64,000 bases of DNA from Buxus sempervirens (GCA_947561395.2 OX387183.1:57333915-57397914); one strand, 5' to 3'; counted from the stretch's first letter, positions 1 through 11,750 are shown. Program-made: numbers and translations. The notes: generated by a model not told the origin, from the sequence alone.

Positions 1-387
1 ACTGGATTTGCTGGAATCGGAGTCCAGATGAAAAAGATATGAGCTGGTCAAACTTTTGGGGAGCAAAAAGTTGACTTTTTGCTCGACCTCAATTCAACTG
101 CCAAACTTGATCCCAATGGATAGGTGGTTCCGAGCTGATTCCAACGACACTAAGTTTGTTGAAATCGGACACCGGATGAAGAAGTCACGAGCAGTTGAAG
201 TTTCAGAAAAACTGCCCATGTGGCAAAAAGGCAGCAAAAATGGACTAAACCAATAAAATAAATAAGATAAAAGTGTTTAATAATATAAAGGAATCTCGTT
301 TATATAATAAAATAATCATAAAATCGAATGTAAATCTTGCAAAAAACCAAATTGAATAAAGATTTGAAATCCAAACATTTTTAAAAC

Positions 388-612
388 GTGCTGGACCGTA
401 TTTGTATTACGGGCAAGGCATACCCGTATTTGAAGTACGGGCACGCTTCTAGAAGGAAACACGCGTCGCTGTACGGCGAGACACGCGTCCCGTACGGAAG
501 AATCTGCGATAATTGCAAATATTCGTTTTTCGCCCGTATTTGAATTACGGGCAAGGCACGCCCGTACTTGAAGTACGGGCAAGGCACGCCCGTAGTTCAA
601 ATACGGGCACGG
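388..612. repeat. Cluster of about five 19-bp palindromes
   Basis: Repeated imperfect palindromes of the form CCGTATTTGAAGTACGG, joined by short GCAAGGCACG-like spacers, occur at about 397-415, 429-447, 532-550, 560-578 and 590-608. Apparent reading frames on both strands here (repeats of 'ALPVLQVRACLARN') only reflect the repeat. Related palindromes with a CCGTG core recur at 1,468-1,500. Confidence 0.8.
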
Positions 613-622
613 GAATTTTGCC

Positions 623-630
623 TATAAATA
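623..630 (+). promoter_or_regulatory. TATA box downstream of palindrome array
   Basis: TATAAATA followed by GAGAGGCC and a CT-rich stretch lies 11 bases after the last palindrome. It is a good match to a plant TATA box. It probably belongs to an LTR promoter, because no gene follows. Confidence 0.5.
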
Positions 631-1599
631 GAGAGGCCACCCCCCTTCATTTGGACAAGCCCTCTCCTCTGGCCTACCCCCTTTCCCCCTTGGTGCTTCC
701 CACGGCCAAGTCCTGCCCAATTGCCACCACCCTACCCAAGCCAATATAATGTCCAAAATACCCTTGTCACCCCAAAACCATGCTCAAACACCCAAAACCT
801 TGTCTAAATTTTGACTCCTCAACTTCTTGGATTGAGGAACTTAACTAGACCCTTTCCACATCATTTTAAGAATTCCCGGAGGACGCGGAAGCGCTGCTCA
901 AATTTCCGGAGAACCAAAACATCAATCAAACAATCAACTACATTGTAAGTATGTCCTCTTTTGAATTAAAGTGAATTTTGATTTCATTCTTCTCTTATTC
1001 ACTACTTCTTGTCATTATATGCTACATCTAACATGTTTTTGAGTGTTGTATGTAATAAGGAATCGCATACAAAAGTAATCCTTCTCATGCAAAAAGGGGA
1101 CTTGATAACAAAAGGTTATCTAAAATGCCTCAAAAAGTGAACTTAATCCCTTTTGATCGTCATTGTGGGAAGAAGATTGAAGGTTTTTTTTTAACATCTA
1201 ATATTCCCTGTAATCTCCCCTTTTCCCCCCTTAATGATGGCTATGGTTGCTTGAGCAAACAAAAAGAAGAAGGTAGCCCATGACCCCAAAGAAAGTGAAA
1301 AGAGAAGAAATGGCTTTATAAGCCAAATGAAGAAAATGTAAAACATGGGAGGAGAGCAGAAGCCATTGGAGGTCCCAAGAAAGCCACGGAACTGATCCAG
1401 ATTGAAATCGGCAGCAAACATGCAAACCAAGTCGTGCCCGTAAACTCAGGTCGGTCCAGCCTGGACCGTGTTTGATTCACGGACACGGGAGACCGTAATT
1501 AATTCACGGTCAAAGCGGACCGTAGAGAAAACACGGGCAGACATAAAAATAATGTAAAAAGTGTAATTTCTTGGTCCGGTTTGACTTGATCCGGCCTAA

Positions 1600-2300
1600 G
1601 CCGGCTTGAACCACCCCCTTTAACCATTTGGGCTATCTTAAGCCCATTTTTGGACTTTGGGCCCATCAAGACCCCTTTGGCCCACTTGTGGGGCCCACTT
1701 TTGACTGGCCCATACCAGGCCTGTTTTCAATAAACAGGCCAAGGCCACTGGACTTTGGCTAATGGGCCCATTCTAAGCCCACTAAGCCCAAACTAAAATT
1801 GTAAATAAATAAAACTTAATAAAATAACCAAATGGGTTACCCAATAACCCAACTGGGCCCAAGGCCCAACCATGGCAGCCCACGGGTCTTCCAACGGGAC
1901 CCGGGTCCGACCCATTTCACTTAGATAAATAAAAAAGATAAAATCAAAATAAAAGGGGACCCACACCTTCAGAGGGTCCCATCCGACCAAATAAAGCAGC
2001 ATGCTGGCCTAGGAAAAGGGTAAACTTGACTCAGAAACCAGGGAGACCCGAGGGACCCGTCAAACCGACGGGGCGGACCGGGGTGTCTTTAGGACTTTCC
2101 CGGACGTAACCGAGGACTTAACTAGATCTCTAATAAGCCGCAGACCAGACTTAGACCCGATTAGGGCAAAACCGTGTCTGCCTGCACTCTCAGGCAGTGG
2201 CGACTCCGAATGTCCCGAGGCACGCACCAAAGGTGCGCCCGGTGTGCGATCTAGGTTAGGTTTAGGTGCGCACAGTCAGTGTGGTCGAAAGTGGGCTAAG
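1600..2300 (+). mobile_element. Ty3/gypsy LTR-like remnant, copy A
   Basis: This shares long blocks with copy B (inverted) and copy C (direct): 'gagggacccgtcaa', 'ggcggaccggggtgtctt', 'aagccgcagacc', then a GC-rich tail with 'tggcgactcc'. TGGCGACTC resembles the primer-binding region next to LTRs of Tat/Ogre-type Ty3/gypsy elements (family knowledge). No gag-pol frame follows, so this is at most a truncated element or recombined LTR. Confidence 0.5.
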
Positions 2301-2319
2301 CTTGGCCTACGGGGCCTCT

Positions 2320-3060
2320 CTCTTCTTCTCTCTACATGGAGAGACGGAGACAGCTGTGCGCAGTGACATCGCATGGCGAGGCGCACGTAAGAGTGCGTGC
2401 CTCCTAAAAGACTGAATACCGGAGTCGCCACCGCCTGATAGGGTGCAGGCGGACACAAGGTAACCTAACCGGGTTTGTTTTGGTCTGCGGCTTAAGATTC
2501 TGGCTAAGTGCTCGGTTACGGTCCGGGGAAGTCCGAAGACACCTCGGTCCGCCCCGCCGGTTCAACGGGTCCCTTGGGTTACCCTAGTTTGAGTCAACTA
2601 TATTCACCATGTCTTAATCCAGCATGTATCAGATTAAGTTTGGTAGGGACTTTTGCAAGTATAAGTCCCTTTTATTCATTTTTATCTTTTTAGTCACTTA
2701 AGTGAAGTAAGTCGGATATAGGCCTCGTTGGAAGGCCCATTTGTTGCCAAGTTAGGCTTTAAGTCAAGCCCATGGCCCATTAGGGTTATTGGGTAACCCT
2801 TATTGGATTTGGCTATTTAATTTTGAAGTTAATTAAACATGCAATTTAATTGAGTGGGTTTAAGTTTTAAGGCCCATTGGGCTTGGACTTGGCCCATAGG
2901 TTTTTAATCAAATGACCCAAGATCCATCTATGAAACGGATCCTAGTGTGGTCAGTCTAAATGTGGGCCCCATTGTAAGGCCCACAAGGTCTGGGTGGGCT
3001 TACTTGAGCTCAAGTGACAAAGATGGGCTTGGAATGATCCAAAAACCCAACATGGTTCAA
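2320..3060 (-). mobile_element. Ty3/gypsy LTR-like remnant, copy B (inverted)
   Basis: This is the reverse complement of the copy A and C family: 'ggagtcgccaccgcctga' near 2,421, 'ggtctgcggctt' near 2,481, and 'cacctcggtccgccccg' near 2,540. It is followed by the GGCCCA-rich blocks that precede copy A on the other strand. Copies A and B face each other and are separated by a short GC-rich core at about 2,230-2,400. Confidence 0.5.
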
Positions 3061-3069
3061 GTAGATTAG

Positions 3070-4900
3070 GGTCGGGTCAGATTGGGTTGGCCCGAGCCGA
3101 AGAGAATTGATTTTAAGGAATTAAAGCAACCGACCGCATATACCCTACAGTTAGATCATAACCTTAGACCCGGTGCAATTTAAACCCAGAAATTAAGAAA
3201 TGGCCACCTGTTTCGATTCGCCCACTTTTCCAACTTCTATGCGAACTGCTGCAAGCTCCGTAGTGGTTCCTCTGTAACCCAGACGCTCATTTTTGGCTCA
3301 ACTTCCCATTTTCATCAAGCCATTCACGCATGCCTTAAACTAATTAGCAAACCAATCCATCAACTAAATATGCACATAATCATGCATAAGAATGGGGATA
3401 TGAAATATCTAGAACCAGTAGATGAAGGGAATCTATCAAATGATCAAAATATGACTTAAAAGAGTGAGTTGAAAATACTATAAGGAATTTTAAACAAAGA
3501 TGAAATCCTGTACATATACTTCTAATGAGAAAGAACTAATTAAAACAAATTTGAAACACTACAGGTGAAAGCATGTATGTTATAAGAAAAGAAGCAAATA
3601 AAAGAATCCGATGAACTGGCTTTGAGTATTTAAAGAGGAAAACTTGAAATACTAAAGATGATTGAGTTGGAAAGCAAATCCATTTTTATTTATATTTATA
3701 ACCAGTTAAAATAAACAAAAGAAATAGGCTTCAAACGTGCCCATGCATATGTTAAATATGGGTAAAAGTGGTGTAAAAAAAATTATGAACAAGAGCTAAA
3801 ATAAAAGGGAGTGTGATGTGTGTGTAATATTTTTCCTATACATGCATATGATTATGAAAAGCTTAACAAACAAATTAAACATTAACGGAAGGTACATGAT
3901 AAAGGAAGGGAGAGAGGGGCAAGAAATTGGGGGTACAATAAAGACATGAAGAGGACAACCCCTCTTGATGAAAAGCATTAACAAAAGGACCCAATAGAGA
4001 CTTGTTTACATAGCTTCCATCTTATGCTATAAAATGGGCTCTCCTCCCCTTTACTTCGTATGAGAGATCCCCTTCATCAAGGGGGCTCCCATATTACATC
4101 AAAGAGAAACAAGAGAGAAGGTTAGTACATACAATAAGAAAGATACTTTAAAATGAACAGATCATATATCTTGTAAAACTATTTTACTTTTCATTTATAT
4201 GAATAAAAGTATAATAAATATACTCAACCTTTTGTCACCTCATCTCTTTGAACTTGTGATGATCCTTAGATGATAAAGAACAGCAGCTTTTAGTCCACTT
4301 TTAACTACCAAAGATGATCTTACTTAAATTTCCAATGGTGTAAAAAGGGAAGAAAAAGAATGGACGGAGTCTTCTCAAAGGTAAAGTGGTGATTAAAAAG
4401 GGTTTTTGGTTGAAGGAAATGGGTTGGGATGTTACTGTTTTGCAAGCCAAGAAGTGGGGACGGAGGGGATCAAGAAGATGGAAGAAAGTTGGAGTCCAAA
4501 TGTAATGGCCGACCTCTCTATTTATGGTGAATAAAATGTGACCAAAATACAAATATGTGTTATATCATGTCTTTTTTTTAAAGAAAACAATGATGACATT
4601 ATTTCTTTCTTATCCTCCAAGCAAGCGTTGGACGAATTTTCCACATGGGAGAATTCGTCCATTCTTACTTTCTTACCTTTTTTTTTTTTTTGGTTTATTT
4701 TAATTATTAGATTTTATTATTATTTTATTCACTTGATTTTTTTTATTTAGACGCACATGCGTCTTTAATTTTCTTTTTATTTTTTTATTTAATTTAATTA
4801 CTTAGATATTTATATTATATTATTATTTTATTATTAGATTTTTATTCTTTTGTCTTTTCTTTAATTCTTGTTACGTGTGCAGATTTATTGAAATTTTGAT
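3070..4900. other. AT-rich region without a recognisable gene
   Basis: No coding signal was found. The only structured point is a TATA-like CTATAAAATGG at about 4,028, followed by a CT-rich leader resembling that of the LTR at 623, so this may be interior or flanking LTR sequence. T-rich runs dominate 4,680-4,860. Confidence 0.4.
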
Positions 4901-4904
4901 TGCT

Positions 4905-6070
4905 CACAACTGTTTCATCTGATATCCGATTTCAACAAACTTAGTGGTGTTGGAATCAAGTTAAGATTCTCTATCCACTGAGCTAGAGCTTAGCAGTAAA
5001 TTCGGGTTTTTTTTAGCAAAAGTGCAAAGTCGTGTCTCGGAGTCAATTTTGCTCATATCTCCTTATCCGGGAATCCGATTTCGGCAAACTTAGTTGCGTC
5101 GAGATCGTGTTGAGATGCTCTTTTTGTTGATATAAAATTGAGCAGCTAATTCGGAGTTTTGCAGAAAGTCGATTTCTGCTATTTCCAGATTTGACCAGCC
5201 CATAACTTTTTTATTTGGACTCCGATTTGAGCAAGCTCAGTTGCGTTAGAATCGTTTTGAAGTTCTCTTTCCAATGGTATGAAGTTTGGTGGTTAATTCA
5301 CACCGGATCAAAAAGTCAACTTTTGACCATTCCGAGTTTAACTTTGTTTTCATTTTCGGCACTTTCAGCCCGCAAAAATGAGGTGCTGACAACAGCTTTT
5401 TGGGTAACCTAAACAGGGACATTCAGGTCCCTGTTACATTGCTGGAAAATGAGTTAAGTGGGAAAGGCAACCCCCATGCCTTCTCCCCCTTTCCCTTGAA
5501 CACTAAAGCTCAAAAGGGGAACCAAAAGAGGGGTTTCCCGCCTCCCTGAACCATTGTGGGCCCACAAAGCTACTGGAACATCACAAGAGGCCCAGTAAAC
5601 CCTCATTTCTATTTCTTTTGAGCCTAAGCCCTACTTGGCATCTCATGGGCCTTCCAACGGGGCATCTATCAGACCAACATCATCTAGATAAAAAGATAAA
5701 ATCAAATAAAAAGAAAGGGACCCACACCACTTTGGTGGTCCCCACCTAGACCTGAAATGAGTGTGCATGCTGGCTTAGAAATCAGGTGAGTGAGAATTGA
5801 GTTGACTCGTAACCAGGAGATCCGAGGGACCCGTCAACCAACAAGGCGGACCGGGGTGTCTTAGGACTTCCCAGACCGTAACTGAGATCCTATTTAGAAT
5901 TTCAAGCCGCAGACCAAATTAGACAAGCTTAGGCACCCAGGTGTCCACCTGCACCCCATCAGGCGGTGGCAACTCCCTTTTTCCGTTTTACCCTTTTATG
6001 AGGCACGCGCGCTCCCGCGCGCCTCGCCCATGCGACGTTCCGACGTGCGCACAAAGGTGTCCTCCGGAGT
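4905..6070 (+). mobile_element. Ty3/gypsy LTR-like remnant, copy C
   Basis: Bases 4,905-5,390 contain three degenerate repeats of a unit reading roughly 'atatccgatttcaacaaact tagttg', the inverted relative of bases 1-250. From about 5,540 to 6,060 the sequence follows copy A in direct orientation: GGGCCCA blocks, 'gagggacccgtcaacc', 'ggcggaccggggtgtctt', 'aagccgcagacc' and 'ggcggtggcaactcc'. It then has 'gcctcgcccatgcgacg', matching the tail of copy B. No protein-coding element domain is visible. Confidence 0.5.
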
Positions 6071-6099
6071 TGACCATCCAACCGTTATTTCTTGCTTTC

Positions 6100-7570
6100 T
6101 TTTCTAAGTGGAGTAACTCGCTTCCTTGATAGTCTTGGAGACAACGCCCTCGCTTCACTGCCCAGAACGGGCCAGTGTTCGCTTAAACTTCCTTTGCTCA
6201 GGGAAGTGCTTTTTATTTTATTTTATGTATGTAGGGCTTCTTTATTTTTACAGGCAAGACGAAGGATGTACGTTTGTTCTTCAGTGGTGAACACAGAAGG
6301 AAGCTTTCTGGATACCGTTATGACACTTGATATTAAAAATAGGGTTTGGATCAAATGGAATGCTGTGATTTTATGGTTCATCAGTTGAATTCACTAGGGC
6401 CCAAGAAACCAGCAAAATCAATGGATTTACGCTACCGTGTAGGTTGCATTACATTCTCGTGCATCTCAACCAATACTGAAGAACTGAGATTGGCAGGTGA
6501 ACTGAGTAATGCATATAAAGCTTTTGGTCCTGATGACATAAATCTCCTTACCCTCATTCAATTGGAACTATATCCATGTTTGATGTCTTATTTATTTGCA
6601 AGCAACCACTTTTCCCCAGAAATCACTGTCTAAATGCAATTAAAACATGCTGGGGAGATTAGCTTAAACTCAATGACTCAATGCATCCAAATCTTCAACA
6701 GTAAAGAACAAATATGAACCTACATTCTCAGTCACGGGAGTAAAAAAGATTCATCCGATTGGCTCTTGTCCATTGAAACTAATGGATTTGTCTGCAACAG
6801 GGAACAGATGATCGTTAGATTGAATCCATCAAGACTCAGTTGGATGAAACTCACTGATGGAAGCGCTGGATTGATAGGAATTACGGAATCTTCCGGGATG
6901 ATCAGGGAGTTTAGATTGAGGCATTCTTTAGTGGATTGATCGGGCACACAGCCAATTGAAATTATTGCATTTCGAGCTGCCAAAGGACATCAAAGATTTC
7001 AGAATCTTGAAATAAAAAATGCTCAAAATCAATGTGATATCTTACTGGTTGTGCAAATTCTCCGTAAACTTGCTAGAGAATGGGAACTACCAATCAAACT
7101 TTTAGCTAGGCAAGTTTTTGTGCTGATTAATTTTCCGGGCTAGGTTCTTCTAACTTGCTAGAATATAATTTCTAAACCACCATTACAGCTCATTTTTTAT
7201 GACTTAACCTAATATTACTTTAAGGATATATTTGGAGCACTGGATTTGGGAAGAAAATAATAGAAATTAAATTAAATGACTTTGTTTAGTTTCAAATGTT
7301 TGAATAAGATGAGAACTTCTGAGAAAGGTAATTTTGATGATTTTCAAAGATAAAAAGCGATTTAGGAAGGAGCTTTAAAAAGACTTACATTGTCTTTTTC
7401 GTTTTTCATTTAAAATCTCTTAACTTTTATCAGAGAAAGGTTTTGATTAAAAAAAAAAACAAAAGAAAATGTTCAAAACTTTTTTTTTCTTGGATCCCTA
7501 TCCCTAGTTTTACCCAAATAAGATAAAGCACTTCAAGGTTCATGAATCATTTACCCACATTACACTCTAC
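6100..7570. other. Unassigned intergenic stretch
   Basis: Short open frames occur (for example about 6,346-6,633 on + and 6,732-6,983 on -), but none shows a recognised domain, splice structure or repeat similarity within the window. From 7,200 on the sequence is AT-rich. Confidence 0.4.
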
Positions 7571-7580
7571 CATGGGAGTG

Positions 7581-9387
7581 CATGGTTTCCAGGACCAGCC
7601 GATCCGTACCGGGATTGCCCTATCCTGGTTCGGTTTGGGATAGGGTTGTGTCACTCTGGACTACACAGTCTAAAGTAAAAAAAAAAAAAAATTTAAACAC
7701 ATTAATACTTACCAAAAGAAATCAAGCAACATAATCTTTTTTCCTTGGTAAGTATTAATGTTAGCATATCAAATTGATCAATCTACTAAGGACTGGAATG
7801 TGGATCTCCTCTCTTCCCTTTGGCCTAGCTCCATTGTAGCCCAAATTGTTTCTACCCCCATTTCTCCTTCTCTCAAAGAAGATACCCAGATATGGAGATT
7901 AACCTCCTCAGGACGTTTCTCTGTCTCTTCGGCTTATCGGTTACTGCTGGGTAATCGTATTCCTAATGACGATACTCTGTGGCTTCGTATCTGGCATCTC
8001 AATTCCCCACCAAGGAGTCGATTATTTATGTGGAAGAGCATGCATGGGAAGTTACCAACAGGAAATCTCATTCTTAACAGACTTCGGAAGGGTGATGGTT
8101 TGTGTGGACTGTGTAAATCTGCTTATGAGACCGTTGAACATCTTTGGTTGGAGTGTCCATTTGCGAGGGCCGTCTGGTTGCACACGGTAGGGGGCTCTAC
8201 TCCTTCATTTGGATCCCACTCGTCTTTTGCTGATTGGGTTCGTTGCATACTGCAGTTGAAGTGTTCTGTTCCCAACGTTGATATAACCTCGATATTGTCG
8301 AAGGCTGCATTATTTGGATGGTTACTGTGGACTCATAGAAACCTGGTTCTATTCCAAAATGAACGTCCAGACGTCTTTCAGGTCATTCGCAATTTTAATC
8401 GTTATTCATCTGAAATGGCATCGATTCAGCAGATGGATGGTCCGCTTATTTCATCCCCAACTTATATTTCGGTTATCTGGCAATGTCCCCCTTCTGGTTT
8501 TGTTAAACTCAACTTTGATGGAGCAGTTAAAAAGTCTACAAGAGCAGCGGGAATAGGAGTGATTATTCGTGATGCCTATGGTGCTTTTCTTGCAGCAACT
8601 GCAAGTGTATGTTTCCCCATGAATTCTCTTCAGGCGGAGATGTTGGCTGCCCTTCAGGCACTACGGATGGCCAAGGCTAGAGGCTACTCTTCCATTATTC
8701 TAGAGGGTGATTCACTGTTAACGGTTAACTTCATCAACAAAGTGCATTCTAATCCTCCATGGTGCATATCTCTGGTGTTGGATCAAATTTTTCACATCAT
8801 GTCTTCGTTTTCTTCTATTCGGATTATCCATACTTTTCGGGAAGGAAATATGGTAGCGGATAGGCTAGCTAATTTTGCTATATCCAACTTTTCTTGTACT
8901 TGGATTTTGAAGCCACCGGCCTTCCTCTCTACACTGCTTGTGGATGAGGCTAGGGGCATCTCTAATGTACGCTCTATACATAAGTAATCTCATTTTATCT
9001 TTTTCTACCAAAAAAAAAAAAAAGAAAAAAAGATTTAATTTGTTGGTTGATTTGCTAACATTAATCCTTACCAAAAAAAAAAAAGGATTTGCTAACATTA
9101 ATTCTTACAACAAAAAAAAAAGAGATTTTCTAACTTTAATAGTATAATATCATTATTTAGATGTATAATATTTGATTTATTAAACATTTTTTCGGTTTTT
9201 TAAAATTTTTGCAATTGGACTGACCCGTACAGGTCATGGACTGGCCGTACCAGACCAGACCGGGCTGGTCCATCTCGGTATCGGCCGGTCTAAGTCCAAA
9301 TAATCCTTATATTTTTCACATTCTTTGGATCGTCATGGACCGGCCAGTACTATCCGTTTTGTACTGGTACCGATCCATACAACCTTG
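7581..9387. mobile_element. Non-autonomous hAT-like element with nested LINE fragment
   Basis: The element is flanked by the perfect 8-bp direct repeat TGGGAGTG (7,573-7,580 and 9,388-9,395), the target-site size typical of hAT transposons. Its ends are CATGGTTTCCAGGA and, reverse-complemented, CAAGGTTGTATGGA, a short imperfect terminal inverted repeat. Subterminal sequence is rich in GGTCCGGTACC-like words, as in the sister copy at 21,152-21,970. Three minisatellite units with the core GATTTGCTAACATTAAT lie at 9,048-9,140 and an inverted unit lies at about 7,743-7,781. A LINE 3' fragment interrupts this tract. No transposase is present. Confidence 0.75.
7758..8987 (+). CDS. LINE-type zf-RVT plus RNase H ORF (5'-truncated)
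   Basis: This 409-codon open frame is the C-terminal part of a plant non-LTR retrotransposon polyprotein. Residues about 35-75 resemble the linker after the reverse transcriptase ('DTQIW..TSSGRFSVSSAYRLL'). About 78-140 is the zf-RVT zinc-binding region with its Cys/His spacing (CGLCKSAYETVEHLWLECP). About 245-380 is an RNase H domain keeping acidic residues in NFDGA, QAEMLAA, EGDS and ADRLAN. The reverse transcriptase and endonuclease are missing, and the first residues derive from flanking repeat, so the annotated Met is not the true start. A poly(A) run with interruptions follows at 9,009. The frame has no stop or frameshift, suggesting a fairly recent insertion. It cannot transpose by itself. 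Confidence 0.85.
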   Translation: MLAYQIDQSTKDWNVDLLSSLWPSSIVAQIVSTPISPSLKEDTQIWRLTSSGRFSVSSAYRLLLGNRIPNDDTLWLRIWHLNSPPRSRLFMWKSMHGKLPTGNLILNRLRKGDGLCGLCKSAYETVEHLWLECPFARAVWLHTVGGSTPSFGSHSSFADWVRCILQLKCSVPNVDITSILSKAALFGWLLWTHRNLVLFQNERPDVFQVIRNFNRYSSEMASIQQMDGPLISSPTYISVIWQCPPSGFVKLNFDGAVKKSTRAAGIGVIIRDAYGAFLAATASVCFPMNSLQAEMLAALQALRMAKARGYSSIILEGDSLLTVNFINKVHSNPPWCISLVLDQIFHIMSSFSSIRIIHTFREGNMVADRLANFAISNFSCTWILKPPAFLSTLLVDEARGISNVRSIHK

Positions 9388-9395
9388 TGGGAGTG

Positions 9396-10900
9396 AACTT
9401 GCATAGCATAGATAATTCTAAACGACAAAGATTAGCTCCTATCATCTACTCTACTTACAACTTTTGCCAGCTTAGTCATTCACCTCGATGAACAATGGCA
9501 GTTCTACCCTTGATTAACCAAATCTTTCCTCAGTTTCTCATGAATTGTTTTTGTTAAACATTATTTATAAATTGAATCACTCAAAATTAGGAGACGTTCA
9601 AACTGTTATTTTTGAAAATTAATTTAAAAACATTATCCAATGCATCACTCATAATTATCCTTTTAGATTTTCGCCTTCATTTTTTGTTTTGTTTTTACAA
9701 CTATTGCCCTCCCCAACTAAAACAATTCAAAACTATAACCACTCCATTATTCTTTACACATTCCAATTTAAACCCATACTTATATGCTACAATTAAGGGT
9801 GAGGATGTGCAGTATTATATTCTTTTTCTTTTGGTGTTTTTTTCCTGTTCAATATAGAGAATACCAAAGGTAGATTAATAGTTCATCTGTAGGTGTGTAA
9901 CTTCGGTCGTTTTAACTAAAAATCGACGTACTTTAGTTTTGGATTATGTTTTTAGACATTTTGGCTTGGTTTTATTTCAAAAATACTAATTCAATTGAAA
10001 TAAGTTAATTTTAGCTTTGGATTTTAGCATTTATTGGACCAAAAACCAATATATATATAGCATAAATGTCTAAAGCACTGCTTGCTCGGTGCATATTTGA
10101 GACTCACATGCACACACACATTCCACTTACTTCCATGGGGGAGCTTGATGTCAACGAACACTCAACTCGAATGATTGTCTCAATTGGAGGGTATCATGTC
10201 GAGCGATATCCCTTGGTTGATGTTGAAGACAGGGGTGGAACCCAAGTCTTGGCTAAGACTACCACGAGACCTTCTAAAATTAATTAAAACAAACAAGATC
10301 CGATGGTGCATACATACATACATACATATATACATGTCATGTTGGTAAGTATTATTGAGAAATATAAGTAATTTTTGGACTTTCAATAAATTAACAAATC
10401 ACTATTTAACATGCATATAATCAAGAATGGCATAGCAAAACATGAATAACAATAGAGAATAAACATAATAAATCAGAAGAATTAACCGCGTGACTATTTC
10501 ACCCAACTAGAATATTGTTCTCGATGCAATTCGATTATGCGTCAATCTTCAAAATACAATGATTAGAGCTTTTCAATGTGCTTTCACCAAAGAAACTCTT
10601 TGAACTCGTGCGATCATAAAAATTGAAACAAAGTAAAAAGCCCTAAAGCGTTGAGGGAAACCTATCATGGACCACTTACCCATAACTTTTCATATGGTTA
10701 AACATTTAACCGAACTGTTTAATTTAGGGTTTGATGATGTACCAAATGTTTCTGGTCTTGATTATAACGTTAACAATCCACCCTCTTCATATATGGACGC
10801 ACCAGATTAAGCGAAGGATGTAGACTTCTAAAAGGATCTGGATCGTCGATATCGTATAGATTTGATTTCCATTGCACTAAATACCTTAACGCTTTTAATT
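9396..10900. other. AT-rich intergenic region upstream of MYB3R
   Basis: No gene is seen. It contains a short run of CATA repeats near 10,310-10,335 and mixed AT-rich sequence. The distal part may include MYB3R regulatory DNA. Confidence 0.4.
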
Positions 10901-10939
10901 CGTTAAAACGTCTTTATCTTGAATTCAACTTAACGATCG

Positions 10940-11220
10940 ACTATACCGTTTCCATCCAACGGTTAGAAATTACCCGGGAAGCATCGATCACTGCTAACAT
11001 GCCCGACACTTAAGTGGGATGGCTATAAGGGGAGAGTGCCGTTTGAGGTTCAAACTTTTGGTCGCAACGTTGACGTGAACCGTTGGTAGCCGTTAATTCG
11101 CGGGGATGAAAAAGGGGACCGCGTAGGAGGTTTCACTAACGGTAGGAAACGGAGACGTCGGTGCCTCTCTTGTGTTATTCCTTTTTCGTTTCTCCTCTCC
11201 TTCTCTCTCTTTCAACGGGC
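10940..11220 (+). promoter_or_regulatory. MYB3R promoter with clustered MSA (AACGG) motifs
   Basis: Six AACGG cores on either strand lie in about 270 bases: 10,946-10,950 (-), 10,958-10,962 (+), 11,080-11,084 (-), 11,090-11,094 (-), 11,138-11,142 (+) and 11,214-11,218 (+). The second sits in TCCAACGGTTA (10,955-10,965), an exact match to the mitosis-specific activator element bound by MYB3R proteins. The last cores lie close to or inside the predicted 5' UTR. Feedback on its own gene is a natural inference. Confidence 0.6.
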
Positions 11221-11330
11221 GAGGTTTTGTTTTCGAAAGAAAGCTCTCTCTCAGTTTTCTTGGTTTCGAGGGTTCGAACTTTCTCTCGATGATCTCCGCT
11301 TCGATTCCCGCCATCACTCTCGAAGGCGAG
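11150..11330 (+). other. Predicted MYB3R 5' UTR exon
   Basis: A CT-rich leader with short ATG-led frame (start 11,289) ends at a good donor, GGCGAG|gtagtt, at 11,331. The matching acceptor is ccattag|G at 11,717/11,718, putting a 5' UTR intron of about 390 bases before the coding start. The transcription start is not visible; 11,150 is approximate. Confidence 0.5.
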
Positions 11331-11750
11331 GTAGTTAAGTCTTAGATTTCTTGGTATCTTTTGCTAATTTATTGTCTTAATGTTTGATCGTTTCTGATCG
11401 TTGTGTCTATGTTCTCTTGAATTCGAGGTGCTGTTCTGATTCTTTTGGAATTAATCTTATCTTTTTTTGCTTTCTTGATTAAGAAGCCTAGATTTCTGCG
11501 TTTTTAATCTTTTTGTGCTTCTATATTTTTGTTTGATCTGCTTTTGAATTCCAAGATCTGGTTCTGTTTCTACTTTGGCGGTTGAGATTCAGAAGTATTT
11601 TGCTGCTTCTAGGGTTTCTGGAATTTCGGTTGATTATGGACTGGTCTTCCAAGTTCTGTTTTAGGCTTCGTTAATGTTTATACTAAATAGGTTTTCTCTG
11701 GGCCGAATTTCCATTAGGATGTTTGGTCTTGCACATAAGCGTGGAAAGAG

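Larger units (their letters stand above)
1..1000. mobile_element. LTR-like retroelement debris with TATA box
   Basis: No coding gene is seen here. The first 250 bases are related, in inverted orientation, to 4,905-5,390: both carry the 'agtccgattt...caaacttagttg' type of motif. Bases 380-612 hold clustered short palindromes (separate entry), followed at 623-630 by TATAAATA and a pyrimidine-rich leader. That order (repeated enhancer-like palindromes, TATA box, leader) looks like the U3-R part of a long terminal repeat. No gag or pol frame is present, so the family assignment is inference. Confidence 0.45.

Noticed and set aside
316-749. Overlapping frames on both strands with repeated 'ALPVLQVRACLARN' peptide
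   Set aside because: The peptide repeat comes from the DNA palindromes; frames on both strands read alike and there is no start or splice context.
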